Positions 8,595 through 17,383 of a DNA stretch of 64,000 bases are shown here, piece after piece. Position 1 is the stretch's first letter. The number at the start of each line of letters is the position of its first letter. The DNA comes from Nostoc sp. PCC 7524 (GTDB lineage: Bacteria; Cyanobacteriota; Cyanobacteriia; Cyanobacteriales; Nostocaceae), in assembly GCF_000316645.1 (NCBI RefSeq), contig NC_019684.1, forward strand, positions 6,335,501 through 6,399,500, given 5' to 3'. The notes below the pieces were generated by a model. That model saw nothing but the letters and a program-made list of their open reading frames with translations, did not search any database and had not been told where the DNA came from. Both the position numbers and the translations under genes were made by a program.

Positions 8595-9206
8595 GTGCAG
8601 ATTCAGTTAAGTTGGATAGATCCGAATACAGGCGATCGCAGGCAACCATTATTAGAAACACCAGTGGCAATTGGTAAAGAATTTGCAGTTATGCCACAAG
8701 AAATGAATGATAAAAGAGTATCCAGAATTGTTATTCAAGATGACTTAGTTGCAGCTTATCATGCTTTAATTACTTGGCAAAATCAAGAATTAACTATTAT
8801 TGATCAGAATACCAGTAATGGCATACAAATTAATGGTGTACAGTTAACAACTGGTAGCATTAATGATGGCGATCGCATCCAAATCGGTAGTTGTGAAATC
8901 GTCATCAACTATACTACAACTGCTTGGGTGTGCGATCGCATGGTAGGCTTTTTATTCAAACGTCTTTGTGGACGTACTGACACCACAGATTGTCCCTACT
9001 GTAACCAGTCCTACGCAGAAGACTATGCCTACTATACTGACTATGGGAATTATCGTTCTAGCTCTTGGAGTAGTAGTTATTACGACAATCGCGATCGCTA
9101 TGAATATGACCCCGAAACTGGCAATATAGACTTTACAGAAGCCGATGCTATCAGTTTAGAAACTGAAAGAGATAGCGATTTTGAACGCAACATGGGTGCA
9201 AGTTAA
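8595..9206 (+). CDS. FHA-domain protein
   Basis: This is a 203-residue protein whose first 100 residues form a forkhead-associated domain, a phosphothreonine-binding module. Conserved positions are seen in KRVSRIVIQDD, the AAYHALI strand, and IIDQNTSNGIQINGVQL with the Asn pair of the family. The classical first Gly-Arg pair is replaced by a variant. The second half is different: Cys-rich (CDRMVGFLFKRLCGR, TDCPYCNQSY) and then extremely rich in Tyr, Ser and Asp. The CPYC pair suggests metal binding or a disulfide. It uses a GTG start, 3 bp after the lipoprotein stop. A Ser/Thr kinase partner is expected but is not in the window. Confidence 0.82.
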   Translation: MQIQLSWIDPNTGDRRQPLLETPVAIGKEFAVMPQEMNDKRVSRIVIQDDLVAAYHALITWQNQELTIIDQNTSNGIQINGVQLTTGSINDGDRIQIGSCEIVINYTTTAWVCDRMVGFLFKRLCGRTDTTDCPYCNQSYAEDYAYYTDYGNYRSSSWSSSYYDNRDRYEYDPETGNIDFTEADAISLETERDSDFERNMGAS

Positions 9207-9249
9207 TTCAAAATTCCGAAAATTTTCACTATCGAATAACTAATGACTA

Positions 9250-10245
9250 TTGACTAAAACTTGGTTAATTTACGCCCTTGGTGGCGGTTGGGGACATCTG
9301 AATCGGGCTTTGTCTGTGGGGAGAATTGCAGCCCATCAAAGAACTGTAAAAATTCTGACAAATAGTCCTTATGCCAAGCACATCAATAATGAAGGGTGCT
9401 TATTATATTCAATTCCCAATCATGCAGATTTTGCGGCAACTTGTCTGCAAATACAAGAAACTTTATTAAATACTCACTACGATTGCTTGATTGTTGATAC
9501 CTTTCCTAGAGGTTTAGGGGGTGAATTGGTGGATATCTTACCGCAACTGCACAAGATACCTCGGATTTTCATTCATCGAGATATCAATCCTCATTATGTG
9601 ATAGCTAAAGATTTGCGATCGTTTGTCATAAAAAATTTTAATGCGGTGATTGTACCAGGAGAAGGAACAGATGTACCCTTGGGTGACTTACCTGGGGTGA
9701 TACATACAGCACCTTGGTTAGTACGTAATCCTGGGGAATTAATGGAGCAAAAAACTGTGCGATCGCGTATTCTCAGAGTTGATGATGCTCGTAAAATCAT
9801 CCTAGTTTGTGCAGCCGGGCAAGCATCAGAATTAGCCTTCTTTAGTCAAATCACCCTCAAGCTACATCAGACTTTTCCTGAATATGCCGTAAGAATTTTA
9901 ACACCTCATTGTCCCCAAGATAATCTCAAAGATTTATGGATATTTCACCATCCAGGGATTGAATGTTTAGCCACTGCTGATGTAGTTGTAGGCGGCGCAG
10001 GGTATAACACCGTTTACGAATGTGCATCTGTAGGTGTACCGTTAGTAGCATTGCCACTGCCGCGATTGTACGATCGCCAACAAAAACGAGCTAGCAAAGT
10101 TTATGCGGTAACAAATATTGAGGAGGCGCTAACCACTGTGAAAAGACTCCTAGAACAAATAGAACCAGCAATTAAACAGTCTATCCCAGCTTACACTAAT
10201 GGTGCGATCGCAGCCGTGTATCACATTATGAATTTTGGGTTATAA
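9250..10245 (+). CDS. MurG-like glycosyltransferase (GT28/GT1 type)
   Basis: This is a 331-residue GT-B glycosyltransferase. The N-terminal GGGWGHLNRAL matches the glycine-rich loop of MurG and related enzymes. The C-terminal donor site VVGGAGYNTVYECASVGVPL is also typical. It is shorter than MurG, lacks a clear membrane patch, and is best called a MurG-like or undecaprenol-type transferase. The reading frame begins with TTG at 9250; the ATG at 9243 is in another frame and meets a stop at once. It follows the FHA gene by 43 bp and precedes an FtsW/RodA gene by 40 bp. It may therefore belong to the same envelope-related transcription unit. Confidence 0.75.
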   Translation: MTKTWLIYALGGGWGHLNRALSVGRIAAHQRTVKILTNSPYAKHINNEGCLLYSIPNHADFAATCLQIQETLLNTHYDCLIVDTFPRGLGGELVDILPQLHKIPRIFIHRDINPHYVIAKDLRSFVIKNFNAVIVPGEGTDVPLGDLPGVIHTAPWLVRNPGELMEQKTVRSRILRVDDARKIILVCAAGQASELAFFSQITLKLHQTFPEYAVRILTPHCPQDNLKDLWIFHHPGIECLATADVVVGGAGYNTVYECASVGVPLVALPLPRLYDRQQKRASKVYAVTNIEEALTTVKRLLEQIEPAIKQSIPAYTNGAIAAVYHIMNFGL

Positions 10246-10285
10246 GTTATTGAGTGTTATTCCTGACTTTTATCTGTACTAAATC

Positions 10286-11482
10286 GTGAATCTACGCAGC
10301 CTGATTCCAATTTTTGATAGTTCTGTCTCCGAATGGGCATTAGAAGCGCGGTTACTGCGCTGGTTAACATTTACTTGGCTATTCGTGGGATTGATTGTGC
10401 TGTTTTCAGCATCCTACGTAGTAGCTGATGTCCGTCAAGACGATGGTTTGTTTTACTTTAAGCGGCAAATCCTGTGGGTTTTAGCAGCCCTGGTGATATT
10501 TAATCTGATTGTGAATCAACCTTTGCAGAAAATTCTCAATGTATCTCATTGGTGGTTAGGGCTATTTTTATTTTTAATTTTTTTAACTCTCATCCCAGGG
10601 TTGGGAAAAAAAGCCTTTGATGCAGCCCGTTGGATAGCAATTGGGCCGATTCCCGTTCAACCCTCAGAACTGATTAAACCCTTTTTAGTGTTGCAAAGTG
10701 CGCGTGTGTTTGGTCAGTGGGAAAGGCTAACTTGGCGAGTACGTTTCACTTGGTTGGGTATTTTTAGCTTGGTAATTTTAGGAATTCTTGCCCAACCTAA
10801 CTTGAGTACAGCATCACTCTGCGGTATGACTATCTGGCTAATTGCCCTAGCTGCTGGCTTACCTTACAAATACTTGGGAGGAACAGCAATCGGTGGTTTT
10901 TTATTAGCATTACTCAGTATTAGTATTAAAGAATACCAACGTAGAAGGGTGATGTCATTCCTCAATCCTTGGGCAGATGCCACAGGAGACGGCTACCAGT
11001 TGGTACAAAGCCTCTTAGCTGTAGGTTCTGGTAAAACTTGGGGCGCTGGCTTTGGAATGTCTCAACAAAAGCTGTTTTACTTACCAATTCAGGATACCGA
11101 TTTTATTTTTGCAGTCTTTGCAGAAGAGTTTGGCTTTGTTGGCAGTATTGCACTTTTGCTGGTATTAGCCACATTTACAACTCTAGGGTTAATTGTGGCA
11201 TTGAAAGCGAAAAATCCGGTATATCGATTAGTCGCAATTGGTATCACCATTATCATGGTCGGACAATCTCTGTTGCATATTGCTGTAGCCACAGGTGCAT
11301 TACCAACTACAGGCTTACCCTTACCCATGTTTAGTTATGGTGGTAACTCAATGATTGCTAGCTTAATCGGTACAGCATTGCTAATTCGGGTAGCACGGGA
11401 AAGCAGCGAAGCCGAGGTAGTACCCTTACGCAGACCCCAACCAGAAAATAATCAGCGTCAACGTCGGCGCAATTTTAGATAA
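10286..11482 (+). CDS. ftsW: FtsW/RodA/SpoVE (SEDS) family protein
   Basis: This is a 398-residue polytopic membrane protein of the SEDS family, the lipid II polymerases that build septal or lateral peptidoglycan. Signature segments are LFSASYVVADVR near the first helix, ARWIAIGPIPVQPSELIKP, and the terminal SYGGNSMIASLIGTALLIR. About ten hydrophobic helices are visible. The start is GTG at 10286. The C-terminus is basic (RRPQPENNQRQRRR). FtsW and RodA are hard to separate by eye. The QPSEL segment, the long C-terminal tail and cyanobacterial usage favour FtsW. It lies 40 bp after a MurG-like gene, which fits cell-wall work. Confidence 0.85.
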   Translation: MNLRSLIPIFDSSVSEWALEARLLRWLTFTWLFVGLIVLFSASYVVADVRQDDGLFYFKRQILWVLAALVIFNLIVNQPLQKILNVSHWWLGLFLFLIFLTLIPGLGKKAFDAARWIAIGPIPVQPSELIKPFLVLQSARVFGQWERLTWRVRFTWLGIFSLVILGILAQPNLSTASLCGMTIWLIALAAGLPYKYLGGTAIGGFLLALLSISIKEYQRRRVMSFLNPWADATGDGYQLVQSLLAVGSGKTWGAGFGMSQQKLFYLPIQDTDFIFAVFAEEFGFVGSIALLLVLATFTTLGLIVALKAKNPVYRLVAIGITIIMVGQSLLHIAVATGALPTTGLPLPMFSYGGNSMIASLIGTALLIRVARESSEAEVVPLRRPQPENNQRQRRRNFR

Positions 11483-11589
11483 ATTAGCCAGTAGTTTTTC
11501 ATCGATTTTGTTTTGTGATGCAATGATCTATAAAAAATTCGTTATCATTACCACTCATGTAGTATGATTACTGGCTAATTTTATAAATC
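11483..11589 (+). repeat. Inverted repeat between ftsW and ABC lipoprotein gene
   Basis: ATTAGCCAGTA (11483-11493) and TACTGGCTAAT (11579-11589) are perfect complements 85 bp apart. They occupy the whole spacer between the ftsW stop and the next start. It may be a small inverted-repeat element or a long-loop RNA structure. Confidence 0.5.
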
Positions 11590-11597
11590 ACAGTGCC

Positions 11598-13250
11598 ATG
11601 ACTTGGTTTTCCTTCTTAGGGCAAAGATGGGGTCGGGTGACAAAATTCCTATCTTTGTTCTCTCTATGTTTACTGTTAGTTATCAGTTGCGGGACACAGC
11701 CACAGACAACTAACACATCTTCTACTTCTGGAAGTACACCTGCGGGTGATGGTCGCATTACCATAGGTACAACATCCAAGCCAAGAACTTTAGATCCAGC
11801 TGATGCTTATGAGTTAGCATCATTGGGTTTAGTGTTTAATATGAGCGATCGCCTCTATACTTATGAACCAGGAAGTACAGAAATTCAGCCCCAACTAGCG
11901 ACGGGTTTACCAAAAGTTAGCTCTGATGGTTTGACTTACACGATTCCCCTGCGCCAAGGTGTAGTGTTTCACGATGGCACACCCTTCAACGCCAAAGCAA
12001 TGGAATTTAGCATTCAGCGATTCATTGAAAACAAGGGTAAACCTTCCTTCTTACTCGCAGACACAGTAGACTCAGTAACAGCCACAGGAGACTATGAGTT
12101 AACAATTAAGCTCAAAAAACCCTTTGCAGCCTTTCCTTCCCTGCTGGCCTTTTCTGGGGTGTGTGCGGTTTCCCCAACTGCTTATGAAATTGGTGCAGGG
12201 AAATTTAAACCAGATATTTTTGTAGGTACTGGCCCTTATAAATTGGCGCAGTATGGTACAGATTCACTACGCCTGGATGTATTTGACAAATATTGGGGAG
12301 AAAAACCAACAAATCAAGGGATTAACGTTCAAATCCAGACTAGCCCTGTTAACTTGTTTAATGCCTTTCGTACAGGTGCTGTAGATGTAGCTTACTTGTC
12401 ATTACAGCCAGATCAAATTCGCAGCTTAGAAGAAGGTAGCAAAAAAGGAGATTGGCAAGCGATTACATCTCAAGGTAGTGTAGTCAGTTATCTGGTATTG
12501 AATCGCAATCAACAACCATTAGATAAACCAGAAGTTAGACAAGCGATCGCAGCCATCATTGACCGTCCATTATTAATGGAACGAGTCTTATATGGTCAAG
12601 CCGACCCGCTTTATAGCATGATTCCCACTACATTCGATGTTTCTCAACCATTATTTAAAGATAAATATGGTGATGGTAACTTTGAAAAAGCAAAACAATT
12701 GTTAACTGCTGCTGGTTACTCCAAAGACAACCCAGTTAAGATTCCAGTTTGGTATCCTTCGAGTTCACCTACTCGCAGTTTGGCAGCCCAAACATTAAAA
12801 TCCCTTGCCGATACCAAAATGGATGGCATATTACAATTGGAAGTCAACACAATAGAAGGGGCAACCTTTTTTAAAGATATTTCCAAAGGTTTATATCCCG
12901 CAGCTTTACTTGATTGGTATCCCGACTTTTTAGATCCAGATAATTACGTGCAACCTTTCTTAGCTTGTCAAAAAGGTTCAGAAGCTAAAGGCTGTGAAGA
13001 TGGCGGTAGTCAAACTCAGGGTTCGTTTTACTATAGCGAAACCATGAATAAATTAATTGACCAGCAACGTCAAGAGCAGAATCCAGAAGCAAGACAGAAA
13101 ATTTTTGCTCAAATTCAAACCCAAGTATTAAATGATGTTCCTTACGTTCCTTTATGGCAAAGCAAAGACTATGTATTTGCTCAGAAAGGTGTAAATAACG
13201 TCAAAATTGACCCCACCCAAAATCTGATTTATCGCACCATCAAAAAATAG
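11598..13250 (+). CDS. ABC transporter substrate-binding lipoprotein (peptide/nickel type)
   Basis: This is a 550-residue periplasmic binding lipoprotein of the SBP_bac_5 (DppA/OppA/NikA) family. The signal FSLCLLLVISCGTQ places the lipidated Cys at residue 31. A low-complexity linker rich in Thr and Ser follows. The mature start ITIGTTSKPRTLDPADAYE is the family signature, as is LTYTIPLRQGVVFHDGTPF near residue 115. The protein captures oligopeptides or a related small ligand for the permease encoded 127 bp downstream. No second permease or ATPase gene is adjacent, so the rest of the transporter lies elsewhere. Confidence 0.9.
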   Translation: MTWFSFLGQRWGRVTKFLSLFSLCLLLVISCGTQPQTTNTSSTSGSTPAGDGRITIGTTSKPRTLDPADAYELASLGLVFNMSDRLYTYEPGSTEIQPQLATGLPKVSSDGLTYTIPLRQGVVFHDGTPFNAKAMEFSIQRFIENKGKPSFLLADTVDSVTATGDYELTIKLKKPFAAFPSLLAFSGVCAVSPTAYEIGAGKFKPDIFVGTGPYKLAQYGTDSLRLDVFDKYWGEKPTNQGINVQIQTSPVNLFNAFRTGAVDVAYLSLQPDQIRSLEEGSKKGDWQAITSQGSVVSYLVLNRNQQPLDKPEVRQAIAAIIDRPLLMERVLYGQADPLYSMIPTTFDVSQPLFKDKYGDGNFEKAKQLLTAAGYSKDNPVKIPVWYPSSSPTRSLAAQTLKSLADTKMDGILQLEVNTIEGATFFKDISKGLYPAALLDWYPDFLDPDNYVQPFLACQKGSEAKGCEDGGSQTQGSFYYSETMNKLIDQQRQEQNPEARQKIFAQIQTQVLNDVPYVPLWQSKDYVFAQKGVNNVKIDPTQNLIYRTIKK

Positions 13251-13253
13251 TCA

Positions 13254-13320
13254 TTGGGTAATTCGTAATAACTTACGGACAGGCTTACACCTAAGCAATT
13301 CGTAATTATGAATTACCCAA
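13254..13320 (+). repeat. Inverted repeat in ABC transporter spacer
   Basis: TTGGGTAATTCGTAAT (13254-13269) pairs with ATTATGAATTACCCAA (13305-13320), with one mismatch. The loop contains ACTTACGGACAGGCTTAC. It looks like a small mobile hairpin repeat of the kind common in Nostoc spacers. It could also weaken downstream expression relative to the binding protein. Confidence 0.6.
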
Positions 13321-13377
13321 TTTGATATATGATTTTTAATTTTGTAGCTTGCCTCCCGTAGGGTATTTTGAATTGTT

Positions 13378-14403
13378 ATGTCTCGTTCCAAAGCTTTACA
13401 ATATTACATTTTTTCCCGGTTGCTCCTAGCACCACTTCAGCTATTAACTATCATTACCATCGTCTTTTTGTTATTAAGAGCTACCCCCGGAGATCCAGCC
13501 GATGCGATTCTCGGTGGACGTGCGCCGGAAGCTGCCAAAGAAGAATTGCGAAAACAATTAGGTTTAAATCTCCCTTTGTGGCTGCAATACCTCAATTACT
13601 TGGGTAATTTGCTCCGGTTTGATTTAGGAACATCCTTAACTAGCCGAGGACAGCACGTTTGGAATATTATCGGGCAACATTTTCCAGCAACAGTAGAGTT
13701 AGCAATCTGTAGTATGCTGGTTGCTCTCGTCGTCGGCATTCTTGTTGGTACACTGTCAGCTTCTCGCCCAGGAACATCATTTGATATTGGCGGCAGATTG
13801 TTTGGGATTATTACTTACGCACTGCCTATGTTTTGGGCTGGAATGCTGTTACAGTTAATTTTCTCAGTCCAATTAGGCTGGTTTCCCAATTCCAACCGTT
13901 TTCCTCCTAATCTTCCCGCACCTAACCCCATTACTGGTTTATATACACTGGATAGCTTACTAGCTGGTAACTTTCTCCAGTTTTTCACATCTCTACATCA
14001 TTTAGCCCTTCCCAGTATCACTTTAGGAATTCTGCTAAGTGGGATTTTTGAGAGGATTGTCAGAGTTAACTTAAAGCAAACCCTGCGAGCAGACTATGTA
14101 GAAGCCGCTAGAGCTAGAGGAATTGGGGAAAACAAGATTTTAGTATCTCATGCTTTAAAAAATGCCTTAATTCCAGTAATTACCGTCTTGGGTTTAACCT
14201 TTGCTTCCCTATTAGGTGGCGCGATTTTAACTGAAGTGACATTTTCTTGGCCTGGGTTAGCCAATAGGTTATATCAAGCCATCTCCGATCGCGATTATCC
14301 CACAGTCCAAGGTGTGTTGGTGTTTTTTGGCGCGATCGTTGTCAGCGCCAGCATTTTGATTGATATTCTCAATGCTTATGTTGACCCACGAATTCGTTAT
14401 TAG
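13378..14403 (+). CDS. ABC transporter permease, DppB/OppB type
   Basis: This is a 341-residue inner-membrane permease of the dipeptide/oligopeptide/nickel transporter class. The N-terminal helix precedes RATPGDPADAILGG, a DppB-type signature. The EAA loop, which contacts the ATPase, is ADYVEAARARGIGENKI followed by LKNALIPVI. Six helices are expected. The gene lies downstream of the matching binding lipoprotein on the same strand. The partner permease (DppC type) and ATPases are absent from the window. Confidence 0.9.
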   Translation: MSRSKALQYYIFSRLLLAPLQLLTIITIVFLLLRATPGDPADAILGGRAPEAAKEELRKQLGLNLPLWLQYLNYLGNLLRFDLGTSLTSRGQHVWNIIGQHFPATVELAICSMLVALVVGILVGTLSASRPGTSFDIGGRLFGIITYALPMFWAGMLLQLIFSVQLGWFPNSNRFPPNLPAPNPITGLYTLDSLLAGNFLQFFTSLHHLALPSITLGILLSGIFERIVRVNLKQTLRADYVEAARARGIGENKILVSHALKNALIPVITVLGLTFASLLGGAILTEVTFSWPGLANRLYQAISDRDYPTVQGVLVFFGAIVVSASILIDILNAYVDPRIRY

Positions 14404-14481
14404 ACCATCTAGCAATCAACATTTGTTAACAATCAAACTTTAACAGGACTTACGCAGGTGTCACACTCAACCTATCTTGTA

Positions 14482-14541
14482 GGGTGCGTCAGATGCCAAA
14501 AATCTTTTGAGAATAGCGAAAAACTCTAATCTGACGCACCC
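14482..14541. repeat. GGGTGCGTCAGAT palindromic repeat
   Basis: GGGTGCGTCAGAT (14482-14494) and ATCTGACGCACCC (14529-14541) form a perfect 13-bp stem with a 34-bp loop. It sits in the 246-bp spacer after the permease gene. The sequence is of the dispersed palindromic type found in Nostoc and may also act as a transcript end. Confidence 0.7.
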
Positions 14542-14649
14542 TTGTATATTAAGAGTGCGCCTTTTTTATATTGCAAAATTTAGGAAAAAATAGCAGATAT
14601 ATTTAAATCAAGCAAAATAATTACTGTTATCAAAACGACTCTATAATTC

Positions 14650-15885
14650 ATGCGAGTTCTCTTCCTCCATCCTAATTTTCCCGCCCAGTATCGTCATATA
14701 GCCCTAGCTCTGGCTCAAGATCCCAAAAATCAGATAGTTTTTGCCACTAAAAATCAAGATGTTACACTCCCCGGTATCAACAAAGCCATTTTTGCACCTA
14801 GCCGGGAAGCTCACCCCACCACCCATCACTACGTCAAACCTTTAGAAAATGCCGTCTTACACGGACAAGCAGTTTTTAAATTGACTGAACAACTCAAAAA
14901 ACAAGGCTTTGTACCTGATATCATTTGTGGTCATTCCGGTTGGGGGCCGACTTTATTTGTCAAAGATGCTTTCCCCAATACACCACTCATTTGTTATTTT
15001 GAATGGTTTTATCATGCCCTGGGTTCAGATGCAGATTTTGACCCAACAGACCCGATAACAGTTGATGATATAGCACGTATCCGCATCAAAAACGCCCCGA
15101 TATTAATTGATTTATATACTTGTGATTGGGGTTTATCTCCAACAGGTTGGCAAAAAGCTCAGTTCCCTAAAGAATTTCAGCAAAAGATTTCTGTGCTGCA
15201 TGATGGAGTCGATACGCAATACTTCAAACCCAACCCAGGTGCAAAATTAGTGTTACCTAATTTAGATTTATCTGGTGTTGATGAAATTATCACTTATGTA
15301 GGGCGAGGAATGGAACCTTATCGAGGGTTTCCCCAATTTATCGAAGCTTTAGCTTATGTTCAAGAACGCAGGCCGAATTGTCATGCTGTGATTGTCGGTT
15401 CGGATAGAGTCTGCTATGGAAAATCTTTACCCGATGGTAGTAGCTACAAAGATTTGATGTTGAAAAAAGTACCGCTAGATTTATCACGGGTTCACTTTAC
15501 GGGTTCATTACCCTATGGTCAATATCTGCAAGTAATTCAAGCATCATCAGCACATATTTATCTGACTAGACCGTTTGTTCTCTCTTGGTCAATGATTGAG
15601 GCAATGGCTACAGGATGTTTAGTAATTGGTTCTGATACTGCACCTGTAACAGAAGTAATCCAAGATGGCGAAAATGGACTGCTAGTTGATTTCTTCTCAC
15701 CCCAAAAGATCGCCGATCGCATTGATGAGGTACTTGATCATCCTACACGCATGGCAAACCTCCGAGCCAACGCCCGCAAAACTGCTCTAGAACGTTATGA
15801 TTTAGCGAAATTACTACCCCAGCATCTGCAATTAATTCAAGACGTTGCTAATCGCTCAAAATCAATTTCTACTGTTGTTAATTAA
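14650..15885 (+). CDS. GT4-family glycosyltransferase
   Basis: This is a 411-residue GT-B glycosyltransferase. The N-terminus MRVLFLHPNFPAQYRHIALA and the following segments (GHSGWGPTLFVKDAFPN, YFEWFYHALGSDADFD) mark a cyanobacterial subgroup of family 4. The donor half has ITYVGRGMEPYRGFPQFIEAL, then MIEAMATGCLVIGSDTAPV with the donor-binding Glu. It stands alone, with no close same-strand neighbour. Extracellular polysaccharide or glycolipid assembly is a reasonable guess only. Confidence 0.85.
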   Translation: MRVLFLHPNFPAQYRHIALALAQDPKNQIVFATKNQDVTLPGINKAIFAPSREAHPTTHHYVKPLENAVLHGQAVFKLTEQLKKQGFVPDIICGHSGWGPTLFVKDAFPNTPLICYFEWFYHALGSDADFDPTDPITVDDIARIRIKNAPILIDLYTCDWGLSPTGWQKAQFPKEFQQKISVLHDGVDTQYFKPNPGAKLVLPNLDLSGVDEIITYVGRGMEPYRGFPQFIEALAYVQERRPNCHAVIVGSDRVCYGKSLPDGSSYKDLMLKKVPLDLSRVHFTGSLPYGQYLQVIQASSAHIYLTRPFVLSWSMIEAMATGCLVIGSDTAPVTEVIQDGENGLLVDFFSPQKIADRIDEVLDHPTRMANLRANARKTALERYDLAKLLPQHLQLIQDVANRSKSISTVVN

Positions 15886-16027
15886 AGTTTGTAGTCAGGA
15901 CTTTAGTCCTTCTTTCCTGGCGATCGCATTCTCTCATAGTGCGATCGCCATCTTCCATAACAACTGTCTTAAAACTCAAGCAATCAACTCACTCCACCTT
16001 TTGCGATCGCTCTCATCAATACGTGAT
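15886..16027. other. Spacer with clustered HIP1-type octamers
   Basis: This short gap after the glycosyltransferase holds three GCGATCGC/GCGATCG-type sites within about 110 bp (near 15920, 15940 and 16002). It has no convincing gene. It runs directly into the tandem repeat. Confidence 0.5.
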
Positions 16028-16230
16028 CTACTGAAATGAGAAAGCATTTACGCCTTTGAGAAAGTAAACAGACTATTTACTTGCGGAAAACACCAAAATG
16101 AGTGCGTGAACTACTGAAATGAGAAAGCATTTACGCCTTTGAGAAAGTAAACAGACTATTTACTTGCGGAAAACACCAAAATGAGCAAGCATTTTGGCAT
16201 TTTGAGAAAGTAAACAGGCTTTGTGATTAT
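16028..16230. repeat. 83-bp tandem repeat, two exact copies and a diverged third
   Basis: Copy 1 starts CTACTGAAATGAG at 16028 and copy 2 starts with the same bases at 16111, giving a period of 83 bp. Both copies hold GAAAGCATTTACGCC, TTTGAGAAAGTAAACAG and TTGCGGAAAACACC. A third, shorter version follows at about 16179-16220 with GCATTTTGGCATTTTGAGAAAG. Within each unit AAATGAG and TTTGAGAAAG recur. It is non-coding on inspection. Confidence 0.8.
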
Positions 16231-16254
16231 CCAAAATACTAAAACGAGAATTTA

Positions 16255-16431
16255 ATCAGCCAAATCGCATCTTCTATATTAGTTACTCAATATGCGCCAG
16301 CTAAAACTACACTATTTTTTCTCACAACAGCTTTTGGTGGGAGCGTTGTCGCTGGATTACTTACCAGTATAATAGCCTGGATATTGCTAAAAAAAAATGC
16401 GTGGCTAACAGCTATTGCCTCTGCCGTTTAA
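16255..16431 (+). pseudogene. C-terminal remnant of a small membrane protein gene
   Basis: A frame open from 16255 to a TAA at 16429-16431 encodes about 58 residues with no usable ATG, GTG or TTG near its beginning. The sequence is protein-like: [20 protein letters not shown], then [18 protein letters not shown]. This has the hydrophobic stretch and positive end of a membrane helix. The upstream part seems to have been lost where the tandem repeat now sits. The parent family is not recognisable. Confidence 0.45.
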
Positions 16432-16441
16432 TATTTTTACT

Positions 16442-17350
16442 ATGTCTACCCAACCAATAATCCAAAGCATATACACAGATGGTGCTTGCACCGGTAATCC
16501 TGGTCCTGGTGGCTGGGGTGTCGTTGTCTATTTCAATGACGGTTCAATACATGAAATGGGCGATGCCGCCAGTCATACAACGAATAATAAGATGGAGATG
16601 CAAGCGGCGATCGCCGCTTTAAAATATTTCCACGCCGCTAGACAAACTGAACCTATCACCCTCTACACCGATAGCGAATACTTGATTAACTGCGTTACCA
16701 AGTGGGTGAAAGGCTGGAAGCGCAAAGGCTGGAAAAAGTCAGACGGGAACCCAGTACAAAATCAAGATTTATTAGAAATTCTAGATGAACTAAATAGTAA
16801 GCAAGTCAATTGGCATCACGTACGTGGCCATTCTGGTAACGTCGGTAACGAACGCTGTGATGTCATTGCTCGCAGTTTTGCCACTGGAAAAATGCCTTCT
16901 TTACAGCAAATATCTGACTCTGTTCCTCATAAATCTTTACCCTCTACTAGCGCAAATAGTGTAACAAAAGTACCTAATTATGTTACAACCTCTACAATAG
17001 TTAACAAAAAGACACAAGAAGTCGGTACTTCTGCAATAAACACAACCACTATGGAACCATCTACCGCACACGCTGCGGCTACAATCGAAGAACAGCCACC
17101 TGAACATCGGGTTGAACAACTCCGCAACTTAATCGAAACTCTACATATTGCTGACGAAATTGCCACCAAAGGCTACCTCATCACCAGTTCTGAGTTAGCA
17201 GATTTGATGGATGTTCACGCTAGTGCTGTCACCAGTCGCGGAGACCAATGGCGCTGGCGAAATTGGATAGTCTCACGGGTGAGACGTGAAGGTAATCAAA
17301 TTCTCTGGGAACTTGAACGAGGCGATCGCCTGGGAGGTGAAGAAGACTAA
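16442..17350 (+). CDS. rnhA: Ribonuclease H type I with C-terminal extension
   Basis: This enzyme cuts the RNA strand of RNA-DNA hybrids during replication and repair. From the ATG at 16442 it is 302 residues, about twice the usual length. The catalytic set is complete: Asp13 in YTDGACTGNPGPGG, Glu52 in NNKMEMQAA, Asp77 in YTDSEY, and Asp140 in NERCD, with the handle and RGHSGN loop at 129-133. A Thr/Ser-rich linker (about 160-220) joins a conserved C-terminal domain of about 80 residues (HRVEQLRNLIETLHIADEIA, then WRWRNWIVSRVRREGNQI). That domain looks like a helix-turn-helix module. A TTG at 16415 would add nine residues inside the preceding remnant and is not favoured. Confidence 0.93.
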   Translation: MSTQPIIQSIYTDGACTGNPGPGGWGVVVYFNDGSIHEMGDAASHTTNNKMEMQAAIAALKYFHAARQTEPITLYTDSEYLINCVTKWVKGWKRKGWKKSDGNPVQNQDLLEILDELNSKQVNWHHVRGHSGNVGNERCDVIARSFATGKMPSLQQISDSVPHKSLPSTSANSVTKVPNYVTTSTIVNKKTQEVGTSAINTTTMEPSTAHAAATIEEQPPEHRVEQLRNLIETLHIADEIATKGYLITSSELADLMDVHASAVTSRGDQWRWRNWIVSRVRREGNQILWELERGDRLGGEED

Positions 17351-17383
17351 GTGAGTGCTGAGTTAAATTAGCGTAGCGGGCTG

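Noticed and set aside
13368..13607. Frame overlapping the permease start
   Set aside because: It is a shadow of the DppB-type gene in another frame.
15845..16039. Frame after the glycosyltransferase
   Set aside because: It overlaps the gene end and consists of HIP1-rich spacer.
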